NCBI GenBank assembly: GCA_947455195.1
Contig: CANGMI010000008.1
Coordinates: 62,001-126,000, forward strand
DNA length: 64,000 nucleotides
From: Pseudomonadota bacterium
Lineage (GTDB): Bacteria > Pseudomonadota > Gammaproteobacteria > Burkholderiales > SG8-39
Direction: 5' to 3'
Part shown: positions 9,033 to 17,807 of the stretch, piece by piece
Numbering within the stretch: position 1 is the stretch's first letter
Layout of the letters: every line of letters starts with the position of its first letter
Position numbers and translations under genes: made by a program
Notes under the pieces: generated by a model
The model's database searches: none
What the model was told of the DNA's origin: nothing
The model's input: only the letters and a program-made list of their open reading frames with translations

Positions 9033-11123
9033 TCAGCCGGCCAGAGCTCCCAGCACCGAACTCACTCGAATCGTTCTGACTTCGGGGATCTCGGCATGCG
9101 AGAGCACCCGCAAGGAAGGCACCGCCCGCCGCAGCATCCGGGCCAGCGGCACCCGCAGGCGCTCGGGCACGAGAAGCGCGGTCGGATGACCGAGGGCTTC
9201 CTGGCGCGTGACCGCCGCCGAGGCGCCTCGCAGGAGGCCCTCGGCAAGATTGGGCTCGATGGCAAGGCCGTCATCGCCGGAGACGGCCTGGTTGAGCACG
9301 CGCTCGAGTTCCGGCTCCACCACGATGACCTGCAACTCGCTCGCGCCACCGTATAGGCTCTGCACGATGGCCGGGCCGAGCGCGACGCGAACCGCGGCGG
9401 TAAGCACGGCCGGGTCCTGGCTGCGCGGCGCCTCTTCGGCAAGGCACTCGATGATCGAGCGCAGGTCGCGCACGGGTACCCCTTCGTCGAGCAGATTGAC
9501 CAGCACCTTCTGGAAGACAGGAAGCGGCACCATCTTGGGTACGACTTCATCGATGAGGTTGGGCATCAGCTTGTTCACGTGTTCGATGAGCCGCTGCACT
9601 TCCTCGCGCCCCAGGAGCCGACCGGCCTGACGGAAGAGCAGGCTGTTGAGGTGCGTGGCAATCACGGTGGCGCAATCGACCACGGTGAAACCGGAGAGTT
9701 GCGCGTATTCGCGACTGCGCTCGTCGATCCAGACCGCGGGCAGGCCGAAAGCCGGGTCCCGGGTGGCTTGCCCGGGCAACTCCACCGTGGCGCCGCCCGG
9801 GTTGATGGCGAGGTGCATCCCGCTCATCGCGTCACCCTCGCCGATCGTCACCCCTTTCAGGGTGATGCGATAGGCGTTGGGGCGCAGTTCGAGGTTGTCA
9901 CGAATGTGAACTGCGGGTGGCAGGAAGCCGATCTCCTGCGCGAACTTGCGGCGGATGCCGCGGATACGCTTCAGCAGTTCGCCGTCCTGCCCGCGGTCGA
10001 CCAGCGGAATGAGTCGGTAACCCACTTCCAGCCCGAGCACGTCCAGTGGCGCGATGTCGTCCCAGCTGGCATCGACCCCCTCGGTCGACACGGGCGCACT
10101 CTCGGCGGCCTTGGCCTGGGCGGCCTCGGCTGCTTGCCGGCGCGCACGCCGCTGCAACGCACGAGCCCCGGCAGCCGCCACCGCCGCGAGCAGAAGGAAC
10201 GACAGATGCGGCATGCCCGGAATGAGCCCGAGAAGCGCCATCATCACGGCGGTGATGCCAAGCGCCTGCGGCGTTGCGAAGAGCTGCGAGGCCAGTTGCG
10301 ACCCGATGTCCTCTTCCTTGCCGACCCGCGCCACGATGAGCCCCGCGGCGATCGAGATGATGAGCGAGGGCACCTGGGCGACAAGACCATCACCGATCGA
10401 GAGCAGCACGTAATTGTTGGCCGCCTGCGCGAGGGGCATGTCGTGCTGCACGAGACCGATGATCAGGCCGCCGATGAGATTGATGAAGAGAATGAGAATC
10501 CCGGCAATCGCATCGCCACGAACGAACTTGCTCGCACCATCCATCGAGCCGTAGAACTCGGCCTCGGTAGCGACCTCGATTCGCCGACGCCGTGCCTCAG
10601 CCTCGGCGATCAGCCCCGCGTTGAGGTCGGCATCGATGGCCATCTGCTTGCCTGGCATGGCATCGAGGGCGAATCGGGCACTCACCTCGGCGATGCGCCC
10701 GGCACCCTTCGTGATGACCACGAAGTTGATGACAACCAGGATGGCGAAGACCACAAGGCCCACGGCGAAGTTGCCACCGACGAGCACGTCGGCAAAGGCC
10801 TCGATGACCTTGCCCGCGGCATCGGGTCCGGTATGCCCGTTCATCAGCACGGCCCGGGTCGATGCAACGTTGAGCGACAGGCGCATCAGCGTCGTGACGA
10901 GAAGGATGGTCGGAAACGCAGCAAAGTCGAGCGGCTTTCGGGTGTAGGCGGCCACGAGCAGCACGACGATCGACAGCGCGATGTTGAAGGTGAAAAAAAG
11001 ATCGAGCAGAAAAGGTGGGAGCGGCAGCATCATCATCGCCAGCACGAAGATGATGAGGAGCGGTGTACCGAGCGCGCCCACCGGCACGTTGGCGAGCATG
11101 GGCACGATCAGACGCCAGTTCAC
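9033..11123 (-). CDS. flhA: Flagellar export gate protein FlhA
   Basis: Membrane component of the flagellar type III export gate. 696 residues. The N-terminal half has eight expected membrane helices and the conserved FHIPEP-family signature near GAGRIAEVSARFALDAMPGK. The C-terminal half is the cytoplasmic ring domain (for example AVHIRDNLELRPNAYRI). The GTG start at 11123 overlaps the flhB stop (GTGA), so the two gate proteins are translationally coupled. Confidence 0.97.
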   Translation of the reverse strand: MNWRLIVPMLANVPVGALGTPLLIIFVLAMMMLPLPPFLLDLFFTFNIALSIVVLLVAAYTRKPLDFAAFPTILLVTTLMRLSLNVASTRAVLMNGHTGPDAAGKVIEAFADVLVGGNFAVGLVVFAILVVINFVVITKGAGRIAEVSARFALDAMPGKQMAIDADLNAGLIAEAEARRRRIEVATEAEFYGSMDGASKFVRGDAIAGILILFINLIGGLIIGLVQHDMPLAQAANNYVLLSIGDGLVAQVPSLIISIAAGLIVARVGKEEDIGSQLASQLFATPQALGITAVMMALLGLIPGMPHLSFLLLAAVAAAGARALQRRARRQAAEAAQAKAAESAPVSTEGVDASWDDIAPLDVLGLEVGYRLIPLVDRGQDGELLKRIRGIRRKFAQEIGFLPPAVHIRDNLELRPNAYRITLKGVTIGEGDAMSGMHLAINPGGATVELPGQATRDPAFGLPAVWIDERSREYAQLSGFTVVDCATVIATHLNSLLFRQAGRLLGREEVQRLIEHVNKLMPNLIDEVVPKMVPLPVFQKVLVNLLDEGVPVRDLRSIIECLAEEAPRSQDPAVLTAAVRVALGPAIVQSLYGGASELQVIVVEPELERVLNQAVSGDDGLAIEPNLAEGLLRGASAAVTRQEALGHPTALLVPERLRVPLARMLRRAVPSLRVLSHAEIPEVRTIRVSSVLGALAG

Positions 11124-12274
11124 GCGCCCACCCCGGTCGCGAGCGGATCAAGCTCGGTTGGCACATCCACGGCAAGGCCTGCGTAGGGTCTGGCCGAGGG
11201 CCGGGTATTGGTCGCGCGCAGGTTGTAGATGAAGGCAATCACCTGCGCGACGCCGGTATAGAGCGCCTGGGGAATCTCGGCGCCGATCTCGCAGTGCTTG
11301 TGCAATGCGCGCGCGAGGGGCGGCGCTTCGACCAGAGCCACGCACGACTCGACGGCAATTTCGCGAATGCGGGCCGCCACTTCCCCGGTACCCTTGGCAA
11401 CCACTCTGGGCACCGCCCCACGCTTTTCGTCATACCGCAACGCCACGGCATACCGGGTCGGGTTGGTCACGACGACATCGGCATCGGGCACTGCCTGCAT
11501 CATGCGCCGCTGGGCCATCTGGCGCTGCTGGCTGCGGATCTTCGCCTTGACATGCGGATCGCCTTCCGACTCACGCGACTCGTCGCGAATTTCCTGGAGC
11601 GACATGCGCAGGTCGCGCCGATGGCGCCAGACCGAGAGTCCGATATCGAAGGAGGCCATCAGCGCCAGCGCTGCCACCATCACACCAAAGGCACTGGTAA
11701 CCAGCGACCCCAGGTGCGCGTGCCCGAGGCGTCCGGCCAGTCCATCAAGGGTTGCGAACTCCTCGTAGCGCGAGCGCACGAAAACGACCACCACCGTCAC
11801 AACGACAACCGCCTCGACGAGGAGGCGCGCCAGATCGAGCGTCGCGTTGAGCGAGACGAGCTTGCCCAGTCCTCGAATGGGGCTGAGACGCGAGAAGTCC
11901 GGGGTCAGGCCGCGGGCAGAGAGGTTCCAGCCCCCGAGGGCGAGCGAAGCCGCGATGGCTGCCGCTGCCGTGACGACACAGACGGGCAGGGCAATGAGCA
12001 GCCCGTCGACCACGAGGCGTCCACCATGGTGAGAAGCAAAATCGGCACGAAAGGCTTCCTCGTAGCCGAAGGTAAGGCCTTGCGCAAGCAGTTCGCGCGA
12101 TGCCTCGAAGAGCGAGCGGCCGAGCAGCGCGAGTGTGCCCGCTGCGGCACCCATCATGAGGGCGGTCGACAGGCTTCGCGAACGCGGCACCTGCCCCTCC
12201 TCGCGCGCGCGCTCGAGGCGCCGCTCGGTCGGAGCAAGTTTTCTTTCCTGATCGTCGTCAGCACCTGCAGCCAT
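11120..12274 (-). CDS. flhB: Flagellar export switch protein FlhB, with NPTR instead of NPTH
   Basis: Membrane protein that controls substrate switching of the export gate. 384 residues. It starts with an acidic tail and APTERRLERAREEGQVPRS, followed by four membrane segments and a cytoplasmic FlhB-C domain. The autocleavage motif, normally NPTH, reads NPTR at residues 271-274 (VVVTNPTRYAVALRYD). This is unusual, because the family is almost invariant at that His. In-frame ATGs at 12283 and 12286 are alternative starts. flhA follows with a GTGA overlap. Confidence 0.95.
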   Translation of the reverse strand: MAAGADDDQERKLAPTERRLERAREEGQVPRSRSLSTALMMGAAAGTLALLGRSLFEASRELLAQGLTFGYEEAFRADFASHHGGRLVVDGLLIALPVCVVTAAAAIAASLALGGWNLSARGLTPDFSRLSPIRGLGKLVSLNATLDLARLLVEAVVVVTVVVVFVRSRYEEFATLDGLAGRLGHAHLGSLVTSAFGVMVAALALMASFDIGLSVWRHRRDLRMSLQEIRDESRESEGDPHVKAKIRSQQRQMAQRRMMQAVPDADVVVTNPTRYAVALRYDEKRGAVPRVVAKGTGEVAARIREIAVESCVALVEAPPLARALHKHCEIGAEIPQALYTGVAQVIAFIYNLRATNTRPSARPYAGLAVDVPTELDPLATGVGA

Positions 12275-12398
12275 CGAAAGCATCATCCATGCGCGGTGAG
12301 AGACCGCATGAACGATTATTGATGGAGGGCAAGCACCGCCTAAGCGGGAATATCGGGGTGTTTGCCCCGCTATTCGTGGCGCGAATCGGTCGCGCCGA

Positions 12399-13382
12399 TC
12401 ATTGCACCGACGCGGCCCCGGGTGTGCTTCCAACGCTGGAGCCGAGCGCACCGGCACCGCGCGGCCGCCGCAAGGCTTCGGGGGGCGGCATGCGGGTCGA
12501 CAGTTCAGCAGCGTCGCTCGCCACGACAGCGCCCATCTCGCGCAACACCCGCTCCTCGGCCTCGCGATTCATCACGATGATGCTGATGCGGCGATTCACG
12601 GGCGCCTCGGGATGGTCGCGCTCGTAATTGATCGAAGACGAAGCACCCACCACCCGCAGCACCTTGGACTCGGCCATGCCCCCGGCCACCAGTTCGCGGC
12701 GCGATGCGTTGGCGCGATCGGCCGAGAGTTCCCAGTTGCTGTAGCCGCGCTCGCCGCCCGAGTAGCGAACCGCATCGGTGTGTCCGGAAAGTGTCAACCG
12801 ATAGTCAACCTCGTTCAGCACCGGCCCCATCTCGCGCAGCACATCACGCATGTACTCCTTCACCACGGCGCTGCCGCTATCGAACATCGGGCGATTCTTG
12901 TCATCGATGATCTGGATGCGAAGCCCTTCCCCGGTGAGATCGGTTCGAATCTGCGACCGAACGGGGCGAATCTTGACGCTCTGATCGAGCTGCCGGTCGA
13001 CTCGCGCCTTGAGTTGGGCCATGTCCTTTGAGTCGCGGGCCGCATTGTCCTTTCGCAGGCGCGCATTGCGGTTCTGCTTCATCGGCGCTTCGGTGTCGTC
13101 CCTCAGGAAACCCTTGCTGCCACCCCGGATGACGCTCGAGGTCTCCCCGGCGCCCGAGCCCCCGGTGAATGCCACCCGCAAAGGCGTCCGAAAGTACTCG
13201 GAGATGCCCATCAGGTCGCCTTTGGTGGTCGAGCCCAGGAGCCACATCAGCAGGAAGAACGCCATCATCGCCGTCACGAAGTCGGCATAGGCGATCTTCC
13301 ATGCGCCCCCGTGATGTCCACCGTGGCCGCCCTTCTTGACGCGCCGGATAATGACGGGTGCTCGCTGATCCTTGGTGGCCAT
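12399..13382 (-). CDS. motB: Flagellar stator protein MotB
   Basis: Peptidoglycan-anchored half of the H+-driven stator. 327 residues. The single membrane helix near residues 30-50 carries the proton-binding Asp in AYADFVTAMMAFFLLMWLL. The C-terminal OmpA-like domain has LSGHTDAVRYSGG and ELSADRANASRRELV for peptidoglycan binding. It lies 67 bases after motA. The chemotaxis genes often found next in this order are absent; flhB follows after 124 bases. Confidence 0.97.
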   Translation of the reverse strand: MATKDQRAPVIIRRVKKGGHGGHHGGAWKIAYADFVTAMMAFFLLMWLLGSTTKGDLMGISEYFRTPLRVAFTGGSGAGETSSVIRGGSKGFLRDDTEAPMKQNRNARLRKDNAARDSKDMAQLKARVDRQLDQSVKIRPVRSQIRTDLTGEGLRIQIIDDKNRPMFDSGSAVVKEYMRDVLREMGPVLNEVDYRLTLSGHTDAVRYSGGERGYSNWELSADRANASRRELVAGGMAESKVLRVVGASSSINYERDHPEAPVNRRISIIVMNREAEERVLREMGAVVASDAAELSTRMPPPEALRRPRGAGALGSSVGSTPGAASVQ

Positions 13383-13449
13383 GACGGTGGAAGGCGCGCC
13401 CTGCCCTGCCCTGCGCCGACGCCTGAGCGCTCAGCGCGAGGGCTGGCGG

Positions 13450-14310
13450 TCACTTGCCTTTCTGCCCCTTTACATAGGTTTCGAGCTCGTTGAAGGTGGG
13501 CCGCTCGGTCGAATAGAGCACCTTGCGACCGAATTCCACCGCGATGGCCGGCGGGTAGCCATTCATGCTGGCCAGGAGCGTGGTCTTGACGCAGTGATAG
13601 ACCTTGCTGTTCTCCGCCAGTTTCTGTTCGAGCAGCGACGCCACCGGCCCGACAAATCCGTAGGCGAGCAGAATCCCGAGGAAGGTGCCCACCAGGGCTT
13701 CGGCAATCATCTCGCCCAGTTCGGCAGGCGGGCGCCCCACCGAGCCCATGGTGTGCACGACGCCCATCACGGCTGCCACGATGCCGAATGCGGGCATGCC
13801 GTCGGCCACCTTCTGGATCGCGCTCGAGGGGATCATGCCTTCGTGGTGATGGGTGTCGATCTCGCTCTCCATCAGGACATCGATCTCCTGGGGATTGAGA
13901 TTGCCGCTCACCATGAGGCGCAAGTAATCGGTGATGAATTCGATCAGGTGATGATCGGCGAGCACATCGGGGTACTTCTTGAAGATGGCGCTTTCCTCGG
14001 GCCGCTCGACATCGCCCTCGATGGCCATCAGCCCTTCCTTTCGAACCTTCTGCAGGATCTCGAACAGCATCGCCATGAGGCTCATGTAGAGCGCCTTGGT
14101 ATACATCGAGCCCTTGAAGCAGGCAGGCAGCGCCTTCATGCTCGCCTTGAGCGCGTTCGAGGAGTTCGAGACGACGAAGGCGCCCACCGCCCCGCCACCG
14201 ATCATGAGGAGTTCGAGCGGTTGCACAAGGGCGCCCAGGTGGCCGCCCGCGAGCGCATACCCGCCAAAGACCGACCCGACGACCACGATCCAGCCGATGA
14301 TCACAAACAT
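13450..14310 (-). CDS. motA: Flagellar stator protein MotA
   Basis: Torque-generating stator subunit, 286 residues, with four membrane helices (FVIIGWIVVVGSVFGGYAL at the N-terminus, then ELLMIGGGAVGAFVV, and two after residue 170: ADGMPAFGIVAAVMGVVHTM and ALVGTFLGILLAYGFVG). The cytoplasmic loop has the charged segment KVRKEGLMAIEGDVE that contacts FliG. The start at 14310 is the only one that gives a normal MotA N-terminus; its ribosome site is weak. It lies 92 bases after flhC, on the same strand. Confidence 0.96.
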   Translation of the reverse strand: MFVIIGWIVVVGSVFGGYALAGGHLGALVQPLELLMIGGGAVGAFVVSNSSNALKASMKALPACFKGSMYTKALYMSLMAMLFEILQKVRKEGLMAIEGDVERPEESAIFKKYPDVLADHHLIEFITDYLRLMVSGNLNPQEIDVLMESEIDTHHHEGMIPSSAIQKVADGMPAFGIVAAVMGVVHTMGSVGRPPAELGEMIAEALVGTFLGILLAYGFVGPVASLLEQKLAENSKVYHCVKTTLLASMNGYPPAIAVEFGRKVLYSTERPTFNELETYVKGQKGK

Positions 14311-14402
14311 GTGCGTACGTTCGCCAGAGAGGGATGACCTTCTTTCGGCGGCGTGGCGGCGATACTGAGGGTGGCCTGCAGCAGAACGTGAAAAATCGCC
14401 GA

Positions 14403-14981
14403 TCAGGCGAGCGCTTCTCCTGCCCCGACGGCTTCGGCTTCGGCTTCGGCCCTGGCGACAGCGGCGGCGGCACGCGTCTTGCCTGCCCGTGCCGGCATGT
14501 CGCACAGCCCGCAGACGAAGTGACGTTTCAGATCATATTGCTGCAGGAGAAAGACGCCACGACATTCGGTACAGGCGGCGGTCTCGAGCAGGCCTGACTC
14601 CTCGAATCTCACCAACCGCCAGGCCCGGGTCATGCTCAGGACCTCGGGCAGACCCGACAGCGCCAGGTGCTCCCGGTACAGGCCGTAGGCCCGAATCAGC
14701 GCATCAACCCGCTCGATGCCGTTCACCTGCCGCACGGCGCGATACATGTTGAAGAAGAGCGCGCTGTGAATGGAGGGTTGCCAGGTCGTGAACCAGTCGG
14801 TCGAAAAGGGCAGCATGCCCTTGGCCGGGGACTTGCCCGCCACCTCCCGGTAGAGTCGCAGCAGACGCTCGCGCGAGAGATTGATTTCGCCCTCGAGCAC
14901 CTGCAGCCGGGCGCCGAACCGGATGAGCGCGACCGCCCGCTGCACTTCATGGGCCTCGCCGACCAGGCTCTTCGTCTTCAT
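14403..14981 (-). CDS. flhC: Flagellar master regulator FlhC
   Basis: Zinc-binding half of the FlhD4C2 activator of early flagellar genes. 192 residues. The conserved region runs from VQRAVALIRFGARLQVLE to the four-Cys zinc site CTECRGVF ... CGLCDMP near residues 140-170. The C-terminus has an Ala/Glu-rich tail of about 25 residues. The ATG overlaps the flhD stop (ATGA), so the subunits are made together. The presence of FlhDC marks this as an enterobacterial/betaproteobacterial-type hierarchy. Confidence 0.96.
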   Translation of the reverse strand: MKTKSLVGEAHEVQRAVALIRFGARLQVLEGEINLSRERLLRLYREVAGKSPAKGMLPFSTDWFTTWQPSIHSALFFNMYRAVRQVNGIERVDALIRAYGLYREHLALSGLPEVLSMTRAWRLVRFEESGLLETAACTECRGVFLLQQYDLKRHFVCGLCDMPARAGKTRAAAAVARAEAEAEAVGAGEALA

Positions 14982-15295
14982 GCCGCCACCTCGAGGGCCT
15001 GGCTGGCCACCAGAATCGAGGCATGGATCTGACGGGCAGTCTGGTCACGACCGTGGTCGGTCAGGAGCGACCAGACCATGTCGTCTTCGAGCCGGAAGCG
15101 CGAGATGAGCACATTGCGAGCGGCGATCTTCAGGCACTGCGCGAGGGTGAGCCCTTCGATGAGGGCGGCCACCTCTTCGGACACGCCGAGCCGGTAGATC
15201 GCTTCGGCGCGATCGTTACGGATGAGGTTCTGCGCGAGGAGCAGGTACGAGAGATTGGCTTCGCGAATCTCGTTCAGGATCTGTTCGTTCGTCAT
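14978..15295 (-). CDS. flhD: Flagellar master regulator FlhD
   Basis: Partner of FlhC in the master activator. 105 residues. The segment TNEQILNEIREANLSYLLLAQ aligns with the start of known FlhD, and LTLAQCLKIAARN and RQIHASILVASQ follow. The ATG at 15295 is chosen from that alignment; an upstream in-frame ATG at 15343 would add 16 unrelated residues. It is divergent from fliC, and the 410-base gap between them should carry its regulatory region. Confidence 0.95.
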   Translation of the reverse strand: MTNEQILNEIREANLSYLLLAQNLIRNDRAEAIYRLGVSEEVAALIEGLTLAQCLKIAARNVLISRFRLEDDMVWSLLTDHGRDQTARQIHASILVASQALEVAA

Positions 15296-15705
15296 GGGCG
15301 TCCGGAGGGAAGGTTGCGTGTCGATGGAGGCCATTGTCGGCAAGCCCGCCGACTTCTTGAACGGAAGACCACCGCGTCAATCGGCAAGGGATCTGCCCTC
15401 GAGCGTGCAGGAATTCTTCCTACAAGGCGGCGCCCCCGCCGGATCCGCGCAGGGAAGGTGTGAAACCGGTCGGTACAGAGGGAAAGACCCGGGGACGGCG
15501 TCCTTGATGCGGCTTGAAAATGGTGCGTCGGACGGTGCGCAATCGGTCACAAATTTCTCGTGATCTCGAAATCGGGCTCAAGTTCGACCGAGCTCGGTCC
15601 GTTAATCGCAACATCGACGGAACGCATGCCACATGGCAACGCGGTCCGCCGGGGCCGGCAGACAGTTCCGGCGGACCAACGCACAACCCAGACAGGAGTG
15701 TCACC
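15296..15705. other. Divergent regulatory region between flhD and fliC
   Basis: 410 bases without a gene. The right part carries the sigma-28-type promoter for fliC (15578-15605) and a long fliC leader with AGGAG before its ATG. The left part should hold the flhDC promoter. I see only a short inverted repeat around GGAATTCTTCC (15410-15420) and no convincing sigma-70 boxes. Confidence 0.6.
15578..15605 (+). promoter_or_regulatory. Candidate sigma-28 (FliA) promoter for fliC
   Basis: TCAAGTTC at 15578-15585, 12 bases, then TCCGTTAA at 15598-15605. The -35 box is identical to the one before flgM, and the -10 shares CCGTTA with it. The spacing is one base longer than consensus. The predicted transcript would have a leader of about 95 bases before the flagellin ATG. 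Confidence 0.7.
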
Positions 15706-17133
15706 ATGCTCGAAATCAACACCAACGTCGCCTCGATCATCGCGCAGAACGCGGTGTCGAACACCCAGAACAAGATCAACACCTCGGTGCAGCGTCTGGC
15801 CACCGGCCTTCGCATCAACAGCGCACAAGACGATGCAGCTGGCCTCGGGATCGCTGCCCGGATGACCTCCCAGGTCAACGGCATCAACCAGGCGGTTCTG
15901 AACGCGAACTACGGTGTCTCACTGGCGCAAACCGCACAAGGTGCCCTCTCGGCCGTCACTACCGCCCTGCAGCGTGTGCGCCAACTGGCCGTGGAATCGG
16001 CCAACGCCTCGAACTCGGCGACCGACCGATCAGGCCTGGACGCCGAAGCACAGCAGCTGATTTCGCAAGTACAGACCATCGCCACCCAGACCCAGTTCAA
16101 CGGCCAGAACATTCTCGATGGCACGTTCGGTATTGCCACCTTCCAGGTGGGTGCCAATGCCGGTCAGACCCTGGCAGCAGCCACCGGCAACATCCAGACC
16201 TCGTCCCTCGGCAGCTACTCCTCGGTGGGTTCCGCACTGGCGGGCGGCGGTGGCAGTGCGCTGGCTGGTCCGGCCTCTGCCGGAGACCCCGGTGACCTGG
16301 CGATCACCGGAGCGAACGGCAAGCTGGTGAAAATCGGCGCAACCACCGATGGTCAGGCCAGCACCATCGCCGCTGCCATCAATGCGCAGAGCTCGAACAC
16401 CGGCGTGACGGCAACAGCGGCGACCACCACCACCATCACCATCACGAACACGGCGCTTGCCGCGGGCGACCTCGCCATCAAGGACTCCAGCGGCAACAAC
16501 GTGAACATCGGGGCCGTCGCAAAGGCAGCCACCGATGGCGGATTTGCGGCCAACCTCGCCTCGCAGATCAATGCCATTTCTGCCAAGACCGGGGTCACGG
16601 CAACCTACGCCGGTGGCACCCTCACGCTGTCGAATACCACCGGGAGCGACATCACGATCGAGGCTACCAGCGCCGGGCAGACCGTCAGCGGGCTGAGCGG
16701 GTCCAGCACCTCGGTCGGCGGCACCATCAGCCTCTCCTCAGGCAGCGCCTTTTCGGTCAGCGGCAACAACGTGGGATTCGCCGGTCTTTCGTCCCCGACC
16801 AACAGCATGAATACGCTGGCCTCCTCCGACATCGCAACGGCGACCAACGCCACCACGATGGTGCAGGCGGTCGATGGGGCCCTCGCGCAGATCAACAATC
16901 TGCAGGCCAATATCGGCGCCATGCAGGCCCGGTTCCAGTCGGTGGTGAGCACGCTGCAGACCCAGTCGCAGAACCTGTCGGCCGCGCGCAGTTCGGTACA
17001 GGACACCGACTTCGCGGCAGAAACCGCCAACCTGAGCAAGGAACAGGTGATGCAACAGGCCGGTACGGCCATGGTGGCCCAGGCAAACCAGCAGGCGAGC
17101 CAGGTGCTCACCCTGCTGCAGAAGCTGGGTTGA
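15706..17133 (+). CDS. fliC: Flagellin FliC
   Basis: Filament subunit, 475 residues. The D0/D1 N-terminus (INTNVASIIAQNAVSNTQNK, then RLATGLRINSAQDDAAGLGI) and the C-terminus (SAARSSVQDTDFAAETANLS, ending LTLLQKLG) are typical flagellin ends. The central Ser/Thr/Gly/Ala-rich domain has two tandem Flagellin_IN-like units (GDLAI ... IAAAINAQSSNTGVTAT, then GDLAIKDSSG ... LASQINAISAKTGVTAT), which looks like an internal duplication. Ser/Thr-rich surface domains are common O-glycosylation targets. The start has AGGAG upstream, and two hairpins follow the stop. Confidence 0.97.
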   Translation: MLEINTNVASIIAQNAVSNTQNKINTSVQRLATGLRINSAQDDAAGLGIAARMTSQVNGINQAVLNANYGVSLAQTAQGALSAVTTALQRVRQLAVESANASNSATDRSGLDAEAQQLISQVQTIATQTQFNGQNILDGTFGIATFQVGANAGQTLAAATGNIQTSSLGSYSSVGSALAGGGGSALAGPASAGDPGDLAITGANGKLVKIGATTDGQASTIAAAINAQSSNTGVTATAATTTTITITNTALAAGDLAIKDSSGNNVNIGAVAKAATDGGFAANLASQINAISAKTGVTATYAGGTLTLSNTTGSDITIEATSAGQTVSGLSGSSTSVGGTISLSSGSAFSVSGNNVGFAGLSSPTNSMNTLASSDIATATNATTMVQAVDGALAQINNLQANIGAMQARFQSVVSTLQTQSQNLSAARSSVQDTDFAAETANLSKEQVMQQAGTAMVAQANQQASQVLTLLQKLG

Positions 17134-17145
17134 TCCTTCCATGAC

Positions 17146-17170
17146 GGTCGCGCTTGCAAGAAGCGCGACC
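17146..17170 (+). terminator. Hairpin after fliC (first of two)
   Basis: GGTCGCGCTT pairs perfectly with AAGCGCGACC around a five-base loop, 12 bases after the fliC stop. It lacks a T-run, so it may act as a transcript stabiliser or partial terminator rather than a full stop. Confidence 0.6.
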
Positions 17171-17173
17171 CGC

Positions 17174-17215
17174 GAAGGCGGGTGCGGGGGACGATTGTCT
17201 CGCGCACCCGCCTTC
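17174..17215 (+). terminator. Hairpin between fliC and flaG (second of two)
   Basis: A perfect 13-base stem, GAAGGCGGGTGCG with CGCACCCGCCTTC, around a 16-base loop, directly after the first hairpin. There is no T-run. The pair probably lets flagellin mRNA accumulate above that of flaG and fliD. Confidence 0.6.
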
Positions 17216-17239
17216 TGGCATTGCAATCGGAGATAGATC

Positions 17240-17617
17240 ATGACGAATCCGATCTCGAACGACTCGGGCACCACCTGGATCCCGACACCGGCACGCCCCG
17301 TGAGCACCGAAGGGGCCGCCAGTGCCACGGCGGGCCTCTCGCTGCCCGCCGCGACAGCGCCGGCAGGCCTCGGTTCACGGCCAGCGGCACCCGATGACAA
17401 GGCCTTGCAGGCCGCAATCGACCAGATCACCGGCGCCCTGAAAGGCAAGGCCAACAGCCTGAGCTTTGCCATCGACCACGCGACCGGCTCGACCGTGGTG
17501 AAGGTGCTCGACGGGCAAACCGGCAAAGTCATCCGACAGATCCCGTCGGAAGAAACGCTGGAAATTGCCCAGAGCATCGACAAGACGCTGAGCCTGATGA
17601 AGCCGCAACAGGCCTGA
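17240..17617 (+). CDS. flaG: FlaG family flagellar protein
   Basis: Small flagellar protein linked to filament length control in other species. 125 residues. The C-terminal FlaG domain is clear: LSFAIDHATGSTVVKVLDGQ, then TGKVIRQIPSEETLEIAQSI. The N-terminal 50 residues are low-complexity Ala/Pro/Thr. GGAG lies upstream of the ATG. It sits between fliC and fliD, as in many flagellar clusters. Confidence 0.9.
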   Translation: MTNPISNDSGTTWIPTPARPVSTEGAASATAGLSLPAATAPAGLGSRPAAPDDKALQAAIDQITGALKGKANSLSFAIDHATGSTVVKVLDGQTGKVIRQIPSEETLEIAQSIDKTLSLMKPQQA

Positions 17618-17660
17618 GCAAGGTCGACGGGCGACAGGGCAGACGAAGTCGCCGAGGAGG

Positions 17661-17685
17661 GGCTGGAAAGCCGTGCTTTTCAGCC
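17661..17685 (+). terminator. Hairpin between flaG and fliD
   Basis: GGCTGGAAAGC pairs with GCTTTTCAGCC (one G-U pair) around a three-base loop, 43 bases after the flaG stop. No T-run follows. Whether it stops transcription is unknown. Confidence 0.4.
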
Positions 17686-17807
17686 CTATGCCTTTCGCCG
17701 GGCAATCGACAATGCGTTGACGCTGCGTCAGGCAAACGTGAAACCGCATGCCGCCCTGCCCTGGGCAGGCGTCTGGTGCGCGGCGCGACGCCATCGGAGA
17801 TCTGGGC

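Noticed and set aside
9579-11186. 535-codon open frame on the plus strand
   Set aside because: It is antisense to flhA, has no family features, and is rich in His/Arg/Gly as expected for the reverse frame of a high-GC gene.
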